A stretch of DNA of 48,819 nt from the NCBI RefSeq assembly GCF_000425045.1, contig NZ_AULA01000016.1:1-48819 (forward strand). The letters run 5' to 3'. Below are positions 17,125 to 25,704 of the stretch, one piece after another. Source of the DNA: Acidaminococcus intestini DSM 21505. GTDB lineage: Bacteria; Bacillota; Negativicutes; Acidaminococcales; Acidaminococcaceae. The position numbers were made by a program, and so were the translations under genes. Numbering within the stretch: position 1 is the stretch's first letter; the number at the start of each line of letters is the position of its first letter. The notes beneath the pieces are model-generated. The model did no database searches and was not told the DNA's origin. It saw only the letters and a list, made by a program, of their open reading frames with translations.

Positions 17125-18651
17125 TCAGTTCAGTTTCTTTCCCATCCCTTTTTCTGCCCAGTCGATGATCCTGCCTTCATGGATCATATCCCGCAGCCAC
17201 TCGATATGGGGATAAAGGAACATATCATTTTCCATGACGGGTACTTTCTTGCCAATTTCCGCTAAAATCCCAGCAGACGCTTTTCCCCGCTTGATACCAG
17301 GTTGAACAAATGGCTGGGCCTCATAAACAGACAGGAGTTCAATGGCAAGGATATATTCAAGTTTTTCTGCTGCAATGAGCGCTTTTTTGGTTGCATTATA
17401 CCCCATGGCCACGTAATCTTCTTGATTGCCGCAAGTCGGTGTATTGTCAATGCTTGCCGGGGTTGACAGGATGCGCATTTCGTTGAGAAGACCAGCCTGG
17501 GTATATTGAGGAATCATAAGACCGGAATTAAGGCCCGGATTTTTGATCAGGAACCATGGATGACCTGAAAGACTGCCATCAATCAGACGATTGTTTCGCC
17601 GCTCCGACATCTTTGCCAGCATGGTGGCTGCGATAACAGATGAATCCATGGCAAGCCCGACGTAGGAAGAATCCGGATTGCAGGCTGAAATAACGTCAGC
17701 GTCCTTCTTCCCTGGCCAGATAATTGGATTGTCGCAGCAGGAATTGATCTCCGTTTCGATGCTTACGAGCGCGTCGTTCAATGTCTTTTTTGCTGCTCCA
17801 TGAAGCTGGGGAATACAGCGCAGCGAAAGGGCATCCTGAACCCGGCTTCCTGCCGCCTTTTTGATGACAGCAGAATCAGCAAGAAAATTTCTGACGTTTT
17901 CCGCTGTTTTTCCTTGATCTAGATGAGGGCGCACAGACATGACCCGCTCATCAAAAGCATTCATGACGCCCTCGAGGGCTTCTACACTCATGGCGCCAAT
18001 AACATCAGCCGTTCTGGCCGCCTTAAGGAAATCATAAAGAGCGATGGCTGCCATTGCAGTCGGTGATGTCGTTCCCGAAACGAGCGCAAGCCCCTCCTTA
18101 CTTGATAGTTCAAGAGGAGAAAGGCCGACTTTCTTAAGCGCCTCCGCACCAGATAAAAGCTCCCCGCCTGACCACGCCTTCCCTCGCCCCGTAAGGACAA
18201 GGGCCATATGGGCCTCAGGGCTTAAATAGCCGACACTTCCCTCCCCCGGGGCCCAGGGGATCACTCCGAGATTGAGGCACTGCCGGATCTGCTCCAATAC
18301 GCACAGGCGCACACCGCTATAGCCCTGTCCCAAGTTCTGGAGCATCATAAGCAGCGTGCCCCGTACCACTTCTTCTGAAAGGGGCGCCCCCACAGATGTC
18401 GAATGGGAAAGGATGATATTGGTCTGGAGCTGGGCCGTTTCCTTCTTATCGATGGCTTTGGTGCAAAGGGCACCAAAACCGGTTGTCACCCCGTACATGA
18501 CTTTTTCTTCATCCACCCATTTTTCCACCAAAGCCCGGGACGCATTGACCCGGTTTCGATAAGTTGCCGAAAATTCCACCTTGGCGTGACGGCGAACAAT
18601 GTCTATAAATTGATTGAGGCAGAGGTGTTTGCCCAGACAAATCGCTCCCAT
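17125..18651 (-). CDS. MIO-less HAL-family lyase, candidate ergothionase
   Basis: 508 aa with the full-length histidine ammonia-lyase fold, but the cofactor-forming Ala-Ser-Gly is gone: GSVGYLSPEAHMA (138-150) replaces GSLGASGDLAPLAHM. The Asn that contacts MIO is Ser192 (LALVSGT) and the Tyr of QDPYSLRC is Ala274 (QDALSLRC). Tyr53 (YGVTTGFG), His83 (LSHS), Arg278 and Glu411 (GNQEDYVAMG) are kept, so it is adapted and not decayed. Ergothionase, which eliminates trimethylamine from ergothioneine, is the known MIO-independent member of this superfamily; a substrate with a trimethylammonium leaving group does not need MIO. The gene starts 4 bases after a BCCT (betaine-type) transporter. I infer ergothionase; another betaine lyase or an inactive paralogue is possible. 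Confidence 0.7.
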   Translation of the reverse strand: MGAICLGKHLCLNQFIDIVRRHAKVEFSATYRNRVNASRALVEKWVDEEKVMYGVTTGFGALCTKAIDKKETAQLQTNIILSHSTSVGAPLSEEVVRGTLLMMLQNLGQGYSGVRLCVLEQIRQCLNLGVIPWAPGEGSVGYLSPEAHMALVLTGRGKAWSGGELLSGAEALKKVGLSPLELSSKEGLALVSGTTSPTAMAAIALYDFLKAARTADVIGAMSVEALEGVMNAFDERVMSVRPHLDQGKTAENVRNFLADSAVIKKAAGSRVQDALSLRCIPQLHGAAKKTLNDALVSIETEINSCCDNPIIWPGKKDADVISACNPDSSYVGLAMDSSVIAATMLAKMSERRNNRLIDGSLSGHPWFLIKNPGLNSGLMIPQYTQAGLLNEMRILSTPASIDNTPTCGNQEDYVAMGYNATKKALIAAEKLEYILAIELLSVYEAQPFVQPGIKRGKASAGILAEIGKKVPVMENDMFLYPHIEWLRDMIHEGRIIDWAEKGMGKKLN

Positions 18652-18655
18652 ACGA

Positions 18656-20245
18656 TCACTTTCCTTCCCTTTCTACTTGGTCAACACTGTCTACAATATC
18701 CTTTTTCGTCTGATTGTCGAAGAAGAAGACCTTGACAGCAGCCAGTACCTGAAGAATAAAGATGGCTAGAACCACAAATCCCCCACAGGCTGCAAGGAAC
18801 TTGACCCCGTCAACTCCTTGGGCACCGCCGCCAAAAGCAACCATGATGCAGGCAATGGCGCCGATGGAAACGCCCCAGACCACCTTCTGCCAAAGAGCCG
18901 GTTCCTCATCGTGACGGGCACCAGCCGTGCAAAGTGCGGCAATCGTCGTGGACATCGTATCGGCCGTCGTAGAGAAGGCAGCGATGAGTGTGACAATGAT
19001 AACAGGAACCAGGAGCGATCCCAAAGGAATTGCCTGAAGGAAGGTCCAGATCCCAGCCACGGCGCCGCCGGTCTTAATGGCCCCTACGATGTCAACACGG
19101 CCGGAAAGCTGCCAATCAAGAGCGGTGCCGCCCCAAACGGCAAACCAAACAAGGCCAAAGACGGCCGGCAAGATCCAGTTGATGAGCAAAAATTGCTTAA
19201 CGGTGCGGCCATAGGCGATCATGGCAAAGAAAATCCCCATGAGCGGTGCATAGGCAATCCAAATGGCCCAGTCATACATGGTCCACCAGGTCACAAGCGC
19301 CTTGCCGCCTGCAATATAGGGATCAAGCCCCCATGTCCAAAAACGGTCAAGCCAGTAGCCCACACCTACATTGGCTAGGTTCAAGATATAAACCGTCGGG
19401 CCAATGATAATAAGCAGGAAAAGCAGCAAATAAAAAATCTTTGTCGTCAGGTTGGCCAGCCACTTGATTCCCCGATCAATGCCAAGAACCGAAGCAATTG
19501 TGAACGTCGCCGTAATAATAGCCGTCAGGATGATCCAGACAGAAGGACCCTGACTGATACCATAAGCGGCGGTAAGGCCAGATCCAACAAGGGCAAGGCC
19601 CGCGCCTAAGGAAGCCGCAAGACCAAGACCAATGGCTAGGACGGAAAGAGTATCGACAACGGACTTAAAGACGCCTTTTGTCACCTTTTCCCCGAATAAA
19701 GGTGTTAGGGAAGCAGAGACCGAAAGTTCTTCATGCCGATTGTAATACATGTAGGCAATGATCACACCGCTCAAGGCATACATGGCATAGGGAATGAAGG
19801 TCCAGTTATAGAAGCAGCGGGCCATGGAAAAAAAGACAGCTTCTTGGGAATAGGGCTCAATCCCCGAGCCTTCCAGTTCACCATAGATATTTCCCAAATA
19901 AATGATAGGTTCATTGACACCATAGGTAATGAGGCCAGTTGCAATTCCACCGGTAAGCGTCATGGCAAACCAAGCGCCAAAGGAAAATTTTGCCTTGGCA
20001 TGGGGCCCGCCGAAGCGAATCTTGCCCAGGGGAGAAAATGCCAAGATTGTAATGAGGAGCAACGTCCCTAAAGCGACCCATTGATAGAGCCATCCAAACG
20101 TTTCCAATGACCAGCCAAAAATAGCGGACGTAACTTTTGTCAGCCATGCATTATTGACAACACCTAAGATGGCGGCGCCGCCAATCACAAGGAAGCAGGG
20201 AATGAACACATCCCAGCGTACAGCTCTTTCCTTCTTTCCATCCAT
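18656..20245 (-). CDS. BCCT-family transporter, candidate ergothioneine/betaine uptake
   Basis: 529 aa, about 12 transmembrane helices, the BetP/CaiT/OpuD fold. The family's glycine-rich segment is present (GLGLAASLGAGLALVG, 206-221). The aromatic-box segment, usually WTxFYWAWW in BetP and CaiT, reads WWTMYDWAIWIAY (320-332): an aromatic residue is replaced by Asp325 and one Trp by Ile, so the bound cation is probably not plain glycine betaine or carnitine. The N-terminus lacks the long regulatory extension of osmosensing members, fitting a nutrient carrier. The start has GGAGGT nine bases upstream. It is the first gene behind a sigma-54 promoter and is followed at once by the MIO-less lyase, so I infer import of that enzyme's substrate. 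Confidence 0.82.
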   Translation of the reverse strand: MDGKKERAVRWDVFIPCFLVIGGAAILGVVNNAWLTKVTSAIFGWSLETFGWLYQWVALGTLLLITILAFSPLGKIRFGGPHAKAKFSFGAWFAMTLTGGIATGLITYGVNEPIIYLGNIYGELEGSGIEPYSQEAVFFSMARCFYNWTFIPYAMYALSGVIIAYMYYNRHEELSVSASLTPLFGEKVTKGVFKSVVDTLSVLAIGLGLAASLGAGLALVGSGLTAAYGISQGPSVWIILTAIITATFTIASVLGIDRGIKWLANLTTKIFYLLLFLLIIIGPTVYILNLANVGVGYWLDRFWTWGLDPYIAGGKALVTWWTMYDWAIWIAYAPLMGIFFAMIAYGRTVKQFLLINWILPAVFGLVWFAVWGGTALDWQLSGRVDIVGAIKTGGAVAGIWTFLQAIPLGSLLVPVIIVTLIAAFSTTADTMSTTIAALCTAGARHDEEPALWQKVVWGVSIGAIACIMVAFGGGAQGVDGVKFLAACGGFVVLAIFILQVLAAVKVFFFDNQTKKDIVDSVDQVEREGK

Positions 20246-20358
20246 GATCTTTCAACCTCCAAGGGCACATACAAGGTTTTACCAAGAAAGCGGACGGGAT
20301 GCCCCATGACCCTCCCTCTTCTTTTGGCTAAGTCAGCCATTTCTTTACTAAAGTATAT

Positions 20359-20374
20359 TGCAAAAGCCATGCCA
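20359..20374 (-). promoter_or_regulatory. Sigma-54 (-24/-12) promoter of the BCCT-lyase operon
   Basis: On the minus strand TGGCATGGCTTTTGCA matches the consensus TGGCAC-N5-TTGCA with one change, and keeps the invariant GG-N10-GC spacing. Transcription would start near 20347, about 100 bases before the BCCT start codon. The adjacent gene encodes a sigma-54 activator with a GAFTGA loop. Confidence 0.82.
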
Positions 20375-20444
20375 ACTAAAAAAAGAGTTCAGGGGTCTGC
20401 CAAGCCAATAGGTTCTGTTACTTATCTTGCAGATCTTGTACAAA

Positions 20445-20487
20445 AAGCGCTTGGCATGAATTCATTTTCCCATCATTCCAAGCGCTT
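20445..20487. promoter_or_regulatory. Paired dyads, candidate upstream activating site
   Basis: AAGCGCTTGG (20445-20454) and CCAAGCGCTT (20478-20487) are exact inverted repeats. Each contains the 8-base palindrome AAGCGCTT, and the two are 33 bases (about three helical turns) apart. The centre lies about 120 bases upstream of the predicted sigma-54 start site, the usual place for activator binding. Confidence 0.7.
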
Positions 20488-20542
20488 CCTACTTTTTTCT
20501 TAGAAGAATTTTTTGCAGCAAGATTTTCTGGCGCCAATATTT

Positions 20543-22228
20543 CTATTTATCTAATAGCCTATCCCCGCTTTCCGTTTCCTGGAACTTCTTCATATGATAC
20601 TGGAAATTTTGCCGCGTAAGACCTAGGGCCTCCGCTGCTTTTGTTACGTTTTTCCCGCAGGATAGATAGGTATTCCACAAAAGGTTCCGTTCAAAATCGT
20701 CCATTTGCTCGGCAAAGGTCCTTCCCACTGCTGCAGGAACCGGATCCATCTCTTCCCGTCCGGTTTCCTTTCGTTCCAAAGGAGCGGAATGACGCAGAAA
20801 ATAAGAGGGAAAATCACGTTCATCGAGTATGCCATTTTGGGATACACTGATGGCATAGCTCAAGATATGAAAGAGTTCCCGCACGTTGCCTGGCCAATCA
20901 TGTTCCAAAAGACGGCGCCAAAACTTGGACGTTAGTTCATGGATGGGCTGAGCCGTCAGATGTGGATGGTGGTCGATAAAATATTGGACGAGCTCCGGCA
21001 GATCTTCCATCCGTCTGCGGAGAGGCGGAATTTCAAGGATAAGGGAAGATAAACGATAAAAAAGATCCTGACGCATCTTCCCCTCTTGACTTAAGCGATA
21101 CACATCCTCATTGGATGAGGAAAGGATCCGGACATCAATGGGAATAGAACGGGTACTTCCTATCCGCTGCAGCGTCTTTTCCTGCAGGACGCGGAGCAAT
21201 TTTGCCTGCATGAGAGGACTCATGGAGTTCACTTCGTCGAGAAACAAGGTTCCGTGATTTGCCGCTTCGATGAGACCAATCTTATCCGTGGCGCCTGTAA
21301 AAGCACCCTTGACCGTACCAAAGAGCATACTGTCAATGAGGGTTTCCGGAAAAGCCGCACAGTTCACGGCGATAAATTTTTCCTTCTTCCGGGAGCTATA
21401 TTGATGGATGCTCTGGGCAAGGATTTCCTTTCCCGTCCCCGTTTCCCCTTCAATGAGGATGTTCATGTCCCGAAGCGCCATTTTCTGGGCAAGGCGAAGG
21501 GTTTCCCGAAGAACGCTTGAAGACCCGATAAAATCGTCAAAGGTGTAGTGGGCATCACTTTTGACGGTAAAATCTTCTGTCAGATGCCGCATCAGGATGG
21601 CTTCCACTTCATGAAGAACCTGTAGCTGAGTCTTGACAGACTTCATGTCCCGCTCCACGGAAAAGGCCCCAATCAGACTGCCCTTTTCGTCAAAGACAGG
21701 TTCTGCTTCTACAACGGTCATGAGCTCCTTTCCAGTCGTTGACTTGTAGGAGTCGTAGCGGTGATGGACGGGATTTTCGCTTTTAAGAGCTGTAAAGACA
21801 GAACTGTAATCCGGATCCAAGGAAAAAACATCAAGGAGAGCCTGTCCTTCCACACTGTCTTCAAGGGGAATTCCCAGGAAGCGGCGGCTCGTTTGATTGA
21901 AAAAGGAGATGCCGCCGCTTTTGGTGTAGAGCTGGATAATATCCGGTGAGGCATCGAGAGCAGCAGCCATGAGCTTTTTTTGAATGTCTTCCTTCTTTAT
22001 AAGGAAACAAGTTCCCTGGGGGATACCAAAGGAAGTATAGCCATACGTTTCTCCTTCATAGGAAAGGGTCATATCCTTTGCATTCCAAATAAAGCCTGGC
22101 AGGCTCCCCACTTTCTGACCTACATAAAAGGCCGCGTCCCGCTGTCCAGTCCAGGCCATGCCAAAAAATACCTGAAAAATAACACCGTCACCGCCAAGAA
22201 AAATGGCCAGGTCAAAGATTGATGTCAT
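20543..22228 (-). CDS. Sigma-54-dependent transcriptional activator with PAS domain
   Basis: 561 aa. Residues 1-85 are an N-terminal sensing region of unclear fold, about 90-195 a PAS domain, about 230-460 the AAA+ sigma-54 activation domain with Walker A GETGTGKE (261-268), the sigma-54 contact loop GAFTGA (308-313) and Walker B GTLFLDEV, and the end is a Fis-type helix-turn-helix (VTKAAEALGLTRQNFQYHMK). I start it at ATG 22228, preceded by AGAGGTGAG; the longer frame begins before the predicted promoter. It lies directly upstream of the dyads, the -24/-12 promoter and the BCCT-lyase pair, all on the same strand, so it is very likely their activator. The PAS or N-terminal domain may bind the substrate. 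Confidence 0.88.
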   Translation of the reverse strand: MTSIFDLAIFLGGDGVIFQVFFGMAWTGQRDAAFYVGQKVGSLPGFIWNAKDMTLSYEGETYGYTSFGIPQGTCFLIKKEDIQKKLMAAALDASPDIIQLYTKSGGISFFNQTSRRFLGIPLEDSVEGQALLDVFSLDPDYSSVFTALKSENPVHHRYDSYKSTTGKELMTVVEAEPVFDEKGSLIGAFSVERDMKSVKTQLQVLHEVEAILMRHLTEDFTVKSDAHYTFDDFIGSSSVLRETLRLAQKMALRDMNILIEGETGTGKEILAQSIHQYSSRKKEKFIAVNCAAFPETLIDSMLFGTVKGAFTGATDKIGLIEAANHGTLFLDEVNSMSPLMQAKLLRVLQEKTLQRIGSTRSIPIDVRILSSSNEDVYRLSQEGKMRQDLFYRLSSLILEIPPLRRRMEDLPELVQYFIDHHPHLTAQPIHELTSKFWRRLLEHDWPGNVRELFHILSYAISVSQNGILDERDFPSYFLRHSAPLERKETGREEMDPVPAAVGRTFAEQMDDFERNLLWNTYLSCGKNVTKAAEALGLTRQNFQYHMKKFQETESGDRLLDK

Positions 22229-22258
22229 AGGCTCACCTCTTTTTGCATTGTTTTTTTC

Positions 22259-22287
22259 ATTGTAACGGGATCTCCAATTAAGCACAA
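22259..22287 (-). promoter_or_regulatory. Candidate promoter of the sigma-54 activator gene
   Basis: TTGTGC (22282-22287) and TACAAT (22259-22264), 17 bases apart, on the minus strand. The leader is about 25 bases. This would be an ordinary housekeeping promoter. Confidence 0.5.
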
Positions 22288-22321
22288 TAAAAGAAAGGCG
22301 GAGAACCCGTTTTTCCATACA

Positions 22322-22356
22322 AAAAGAACTGCCGCAACCACTGCGGCAGTTCTTTT
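22322..22356 (-). terminator. Terminator of the ftcD-fhs-fchA operon
   Basis: A perfect 14-bp stem (AAAAGAACTGCCGC / GCGGCAGTTCTTTT) with a 7-base loop, A-run on one side and T-run on the other. It ends the minus-strand operon and could also stop plus-strand transcripts. Confidence 0.92.
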
Positions 22357-22360
22357 ATTT

Positions 22361-22981
22361 TTAGAGATTGACTTTGCCAAGAAGGGCCTGTTCCTTCCCA
22401 TCGACTTCTTTCTCGATGGCGGCCATTTTACCATTAAGGTCATCTACAAAAGTCTGGTCCTTAATGCTTCCCAAATTAATCTTGACATTAAGGAAGGCAC
22501 CGCGGACAGCGGCCCGAGTGTTCATCGCAGCCACGGCACCGTCCGTGACAGCATTGGTGTTACCGCGCGTAATGACCACATCAGCCAGGGCAAAGAGTTC
22601 ATTCGCCGTTTCACCAACTTTAAAAGGAACCAGAGCAGCGCCCTTAGTGGCTTCTTGGATGGCTTTGCTGCGAACAGCCTTTTCCTCGTCCGACCCTTTA
22701 GGCATCCTGAAGGCTGCCATGATCTTATTGAAGGCATTGCTGTCTTCGTCAATGAGGGCCAGGAATTGATTCTTGAGGGAAGCTGCTTTTTCAGCCACTT
22801 CCTTCATTTCCTTTTCCACAGCTGCATATTTTTCCTTGCCAAGGGTCAGATGAGCGACCATTTCGATGAGGGCTGCAGCAGAAGCCGCATTCAGGGCAGC
22901 AATGCTGCCGCCGCCCGGTGCGGGAGAAGAAGAACTCGTTTCCTGGACGAATCCCTCCACCGTCATTTTCTTTAATTCCAT
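22361..22981 (-). CDS. fchA: Formimidoyltetrahydrofolate cyclodeaminase
   Basis: 206 aa. Converts 5-formimino-THF to 5,10-methenyl-THF, releasing ammonia. The N-terminal SSSPAPGGGSIAAL segment and the all-helical pattern are typical of this family, which exists as a separate protein in anaerobes and as the C-terminal half of FTCD in animals. The start has GAGGAATCAAGAT before ATG. It lies 29 bases after fhs and shares its operon with ftcD, so it processes the one-carbon unit taken from formiminoglutamate. It ends just before a strong terminator. Confidence 0.93.
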   Translation of the reverse strand: MELKKMTVEGFVQETSSSSPAPGGGSIAALNAASAAALIEMVAHLTLGKEKYAAVEKEMKEVAEKAASLKNQFLALIDEDSNAFNKIMAAFRMPKGSDEEKAVRSKAIQEATKGAALVPFKVGETANELFALADVVITRGNTNAVTDGAVAAMNTRAAVRGAFLNVKINLGSIKDQTFVDDLNGKMAAIEKEVDGKEQALLGKVNL

Positions 22982-23010
22982 ATCTTGATTCCTCGTTTCC
23001 TACTGTTATG

Positions 23011-24681
23011 TTAGAAGAGACCCGAAATCTTGCCTGATGCATCGATGTCCATATTGAGAGCAGCCGGCTTCTTCGGCAGGCCTGGCATGACCATGATATT
23101 GCTTGTCTGGCAGACAATGAAGCCAGCCCCATTGGAAACACGGACATCCTGGACAGTGATCCGGAACCCCTTGGGTGCCCCCAGAAGGGCCGGGTTGTCA
23201 CTGAGGGAGTACTGGGTCTTGGCCACGCAGATAGGCAGTTTATCAAGGCCCCAATCTTCGAGCAGTTTGATCTGTTTCTTGGCGTTAGGCGTAAAATCAA
23301 CCCCATCACCGCCATAGACCTTTGTCACAATCGCTTCAAGTTTATGCGGAATCGTATCGTTTACATCGTAGAGTTCAACCGGTTTGGACGTATCATGTTC
23401 GAGCAGATCAACCAGCTTGTTTGCCATGTCGATACCGCCTTCGCCACCTTTTTCCCAGCACTCGTTGAGGCTGACATCCACACCGTAGCTTTCGCATTTC
23501 TTAAGGAGCATATCGATTTCGGCCGGTGTATCCGTAGCGAATTTATTGATGGCAACCAGGACCGGCAGTCCAAAGCCGCGCATATTCTCGACCTGTTTGG
23601 CAAGGTTCGTAAACCCATCGCTGACAGCCTGGACGTTTTCCTGGGACAGTTCCGTTTTCTTGACGCCGCCATGCATCTTGAGGGCACGGATTGTAGCAAC
23701 AACGACAACCGCGTCAGGATACATATTGCCATAATGGCATTTGATGTCAAGGAATTTTTCAGCGCCAAGATCAGCACCGAAACCAGCTTCCGTAACGGTA
23801 ATATCACCCAGTTTAAGAGCCATCTTGGTAGCAAGAAGAGAGTTGCATCCGTGGGCAATGTTCGCAAATGGACCGCCATGGATGATAGCCGGCGTATGTT
23901 CCAGCGTCTGGACGAGGTTCGGTTTGATGGCGTCCTTCATGAGCATGGCCATAGCCCCTTCGCAGCCCAATTGATGAACGTAGACCGGGTTCCCATCAAG
24001 GTCCGGGCCAATGACAATACGGCCAAAGCGTTCCTTCAGGTCTTCAATATCATAGGCCAGGCAAAGGATAGCCATGATTTCGGAAGCAACAGTGATCATG
24101 AACCCGTCTTCGCGCACAAAACCGCAGGGTTTGCCGCCTAGACCGACAACAACGTGACGGAGGGCTCGGTCGTTCATATCCATGACGCGGCGCCAAGAAA
24201 TCTGACGGGCATCGATCCGCAGTTCGTTGCCTTGATGGATATGGTTGTCAATCATGGCAGACAACAAATTATTGGCAGCCGTAATAGCGTGCATATCCCC
24301 CGTAAAATGCAGATTGATATCGTCCATAGGAACAACCTGCGCATAGCCGCCGCCAGCAGCACCGCCCTTAATTCCAAACACAGGGCCTAAGGAAGGCTCG
24401 CGGAGTGCTACGATGGCTTTTTTGCCAATCTTGTTAAGGGCTTGGACAAGGCCAATGCTCGTTGTGGATTTACCTTCCCCAGCAGGGGTGGGCGTGATGG
24501 CCGTTACCAGGACCAATTTCCCATTGGGTTTCTTTTCCAAGCGTTTCAGTACATCAAGGGAAATCTTTGCTTTATAGTGACCATATTGTTCCAGTTCTTC
24601 GGGATGGATGTCCAGTTTTTCAGCAATCTTACTGATTGGCTCCATAACATTTTTTTGTGCAATCTCGATATCGCTAAACAC
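23011..24681 (-). CDS. fhs: Formate-tetrahydrofolate ligase
   Basis: 556 aa, usual length. Interconverts formate + ATP + THF and 10-formyl-THF + ADP + phosphate. The nucleotide-binding loop [16 protein letters not shown] is at about 63-78, and the family's conserved [21 protein letters not shown] stretch follows. In this operon, between ftcD and fchA, the enzyme most likely runs backwards: the formimino carbon of histidine becomes 10-formyl-THF and its cleavage yields ATP and formate. The cyclohydrolase step needed between FchA and Fhs (FolD) is not in the window. The formate channel at 26429-27058 fits the same idea. Confidence 0.96.
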   Translation of the reverse strand: MFSDIEIAQKNVMEPISKIAEKLDIHPEELEQYGHYKAKISLDVLKRLEKKPNGKLVLVTAITPTPAGEGKSTTSIGLVQALNKIGKKAIVALREPSLGPVFGIKGGAAGGGYAQVVPMDDINLHFTGDMHAITAANNLLSAMIDNHIHQGNELRIDARQISWRRVMDMNDRALRHVVVGLGGKPCGFVREDGFMITVASEIMAILCLAYDIEDLKERFGRIVIGPDLDGNPVYVHQLGCEGAMAMLMKDAIKPNLVQTLEHTPAIIHGGPFANIAHGCNSLLATKMALKLGDITVTEAGFGADLGAEKFLDIKCHYGNMYPDAVVVVATIRALKMHGGVKKTELSQENVQAVSDGFTNLAKQVENMRGFGLPVLVAINKFATDTPAEIDMLLKKCESYGVDVSLNECWEKGGEGGIDMANKLVDLLEHDTSKPVELYDVNDTIPHKLEAIVTKVYGGDGVDFTPNAKKQIKLLEDWGLDKLPICVAKTQYSLSDNPALLGAPKGFRITVQDVRVSNGAGFIVCQTSNIMVMPGLPKKPAALNMDIDASGKISGLF

Positions 24682-24711
24682 GATAGTTCCCCCTTCCTAG
24701 ATACGGGCCGC

Positions 24712-25617
24712 TTATTCTTCTGCATCAAGCAGACGTTTTTCAAGGATTTCGTCCATATCGAAGTTTTCGATTTGGAGATAGTACTCAGCTGCCATAAGCA
24801 GGCTCTTCATAGGAACCGTCCCAATGACTTCAGAACCAGCTACGGCAACGCCATAACGGCGGGCTTCCATCTTGACCATTTCAAAGGCGCGGTAAACAGC
24901 GGTCTTTTCATAGTTGACAAGGTTCATGGAAACCTGGGTCATGTTGCGGTCTTCCAGCTTCAGGCCAATGGCCTTGACATAGTGAAGACCGCCGCCGATA
25001 TTGCGGACTTTCTTAGCAATGGCTTGAGCGATTTCAACATCCGGCGTATGCAGGTTGACGTTGAAAGCAATGAGGGGAACGCGGGCGCCAACGGCGGAGC
25101 AACCGCTTACAGCGTTCATTTCGCTGGGGCCATAATCCGGTTTCCATTCCGGTTCCTTGATCTTATCAAAGAAGCCTTCGTACTGGCCTTTGCGGATCGT
25201 AGCCAAGTTGCGCCGACCTTCACTCGTAGCGGCATCTTCATAAAGATAGACAGGAATGCCCATTTCACCATAAGCCTTACCGACCTTGTTGGCGATTTCG
25301 ACACATTCATCCATGGTTACGCCCATAACCGGTGTAAAGGGAACAACATCAACGGCACCAAAACGAGGATGAGCCCCATGATGTTCACGCATATCAATCA
25401 AACCAATGGCTACCTTTGCCATATTGATGGCAGCTTCCGTTACCGCTTCAGGAGACCCGATGATGGTAACAACGGAACGATTGTGGTCAGGGTCGCTGGA
25501 ATAATCCAGGATCTTCAGCCCGGAAATCTTGCGGGCTTCATCAACAATCTTTTCTACCTTTGCTTTGTCACGGCCTTCACTGAAATTCGGAACAAATTCA
25601 ACCAACTTTTTAGCCAT
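24712..25617 (-). CDS. ftcD: Glutamate formimidoyltransferase
   Basis: 301 aa. Transfers the formimino group of N-formimino-L-glutamate (the HutI product) to THF, giving glutamate and 5-formimino-THF. It corresponds to the N-terminal transferase half of animal FTCD: FVPNFSEGRD at 8-17 and EHHGAHPRFGAVDVVPF, with the catalytic-type His pair, near 100-115. It is a stand-alone transferase, as in many Firmicutes, with the deaminase encoded separately as fchA. It is the first gene of the operon and shares an upstream region with the divergent hutD gene. Confidence 0.95.
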   Translation of the reverse strand: MAKKLVEFVPNFSEGRDKAKVEKIVDEARKISGLKILDYSSDPDHNRSVVTIIGSPEAVTEAAINMAKVAIGLIDMREHHGAHPRFGAVDVVPFTPVMGVTMDECVEIANKVGKAYGEMGIPVYLYEDAATSEGRRNLATIRKGQYEGFFDKIKEPEWKPDYGPSEMNAVSGCSAVGARVPLIAFNVNLHTPDVEIAQAIAKKVRNIGGGLHYVKAIGLKLEDRNMTQVSMNLVNYEKTAVYRAFEMVKMEARRYGVAVAGSEVIGTVPMKSLLMAAEYYLQIENFDMDEILEKRLLDAEE

Positions 25618-25650
25618 TTGAGCACCTCCATAAGATTTTACCTGTTATGT

Positions 25651-25676
25651 CCGTTCCCCAAAGGGACGGCTTTTTT
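25651..25676 (+). terminator. Plus-strand terminator-like hairpin in the ftcD leader
   Basis: CCGTTCCCC-AAA-GGGACGG followed by CTTTTTT is a rho-independent terminator in the plus direction, although no plus-strand gene precedes it. On the minus strand it is part of the ftcD leader and lacks a T-tract. It may stop antisense transcription toward hutD. Confidence 0.45.
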
Positions 25677-25704
25677 CTGAACGACTTCATTCTATGATGG
25701 GACC

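Noticed and set aside
17125-18651. Annotation as a second histidine ammonia-lyase
   Set aside because: The MIO triad and two supporting residues are absent, and the partner gene is a betaine-type transporter, so ordinary HAL activity is unlikely.
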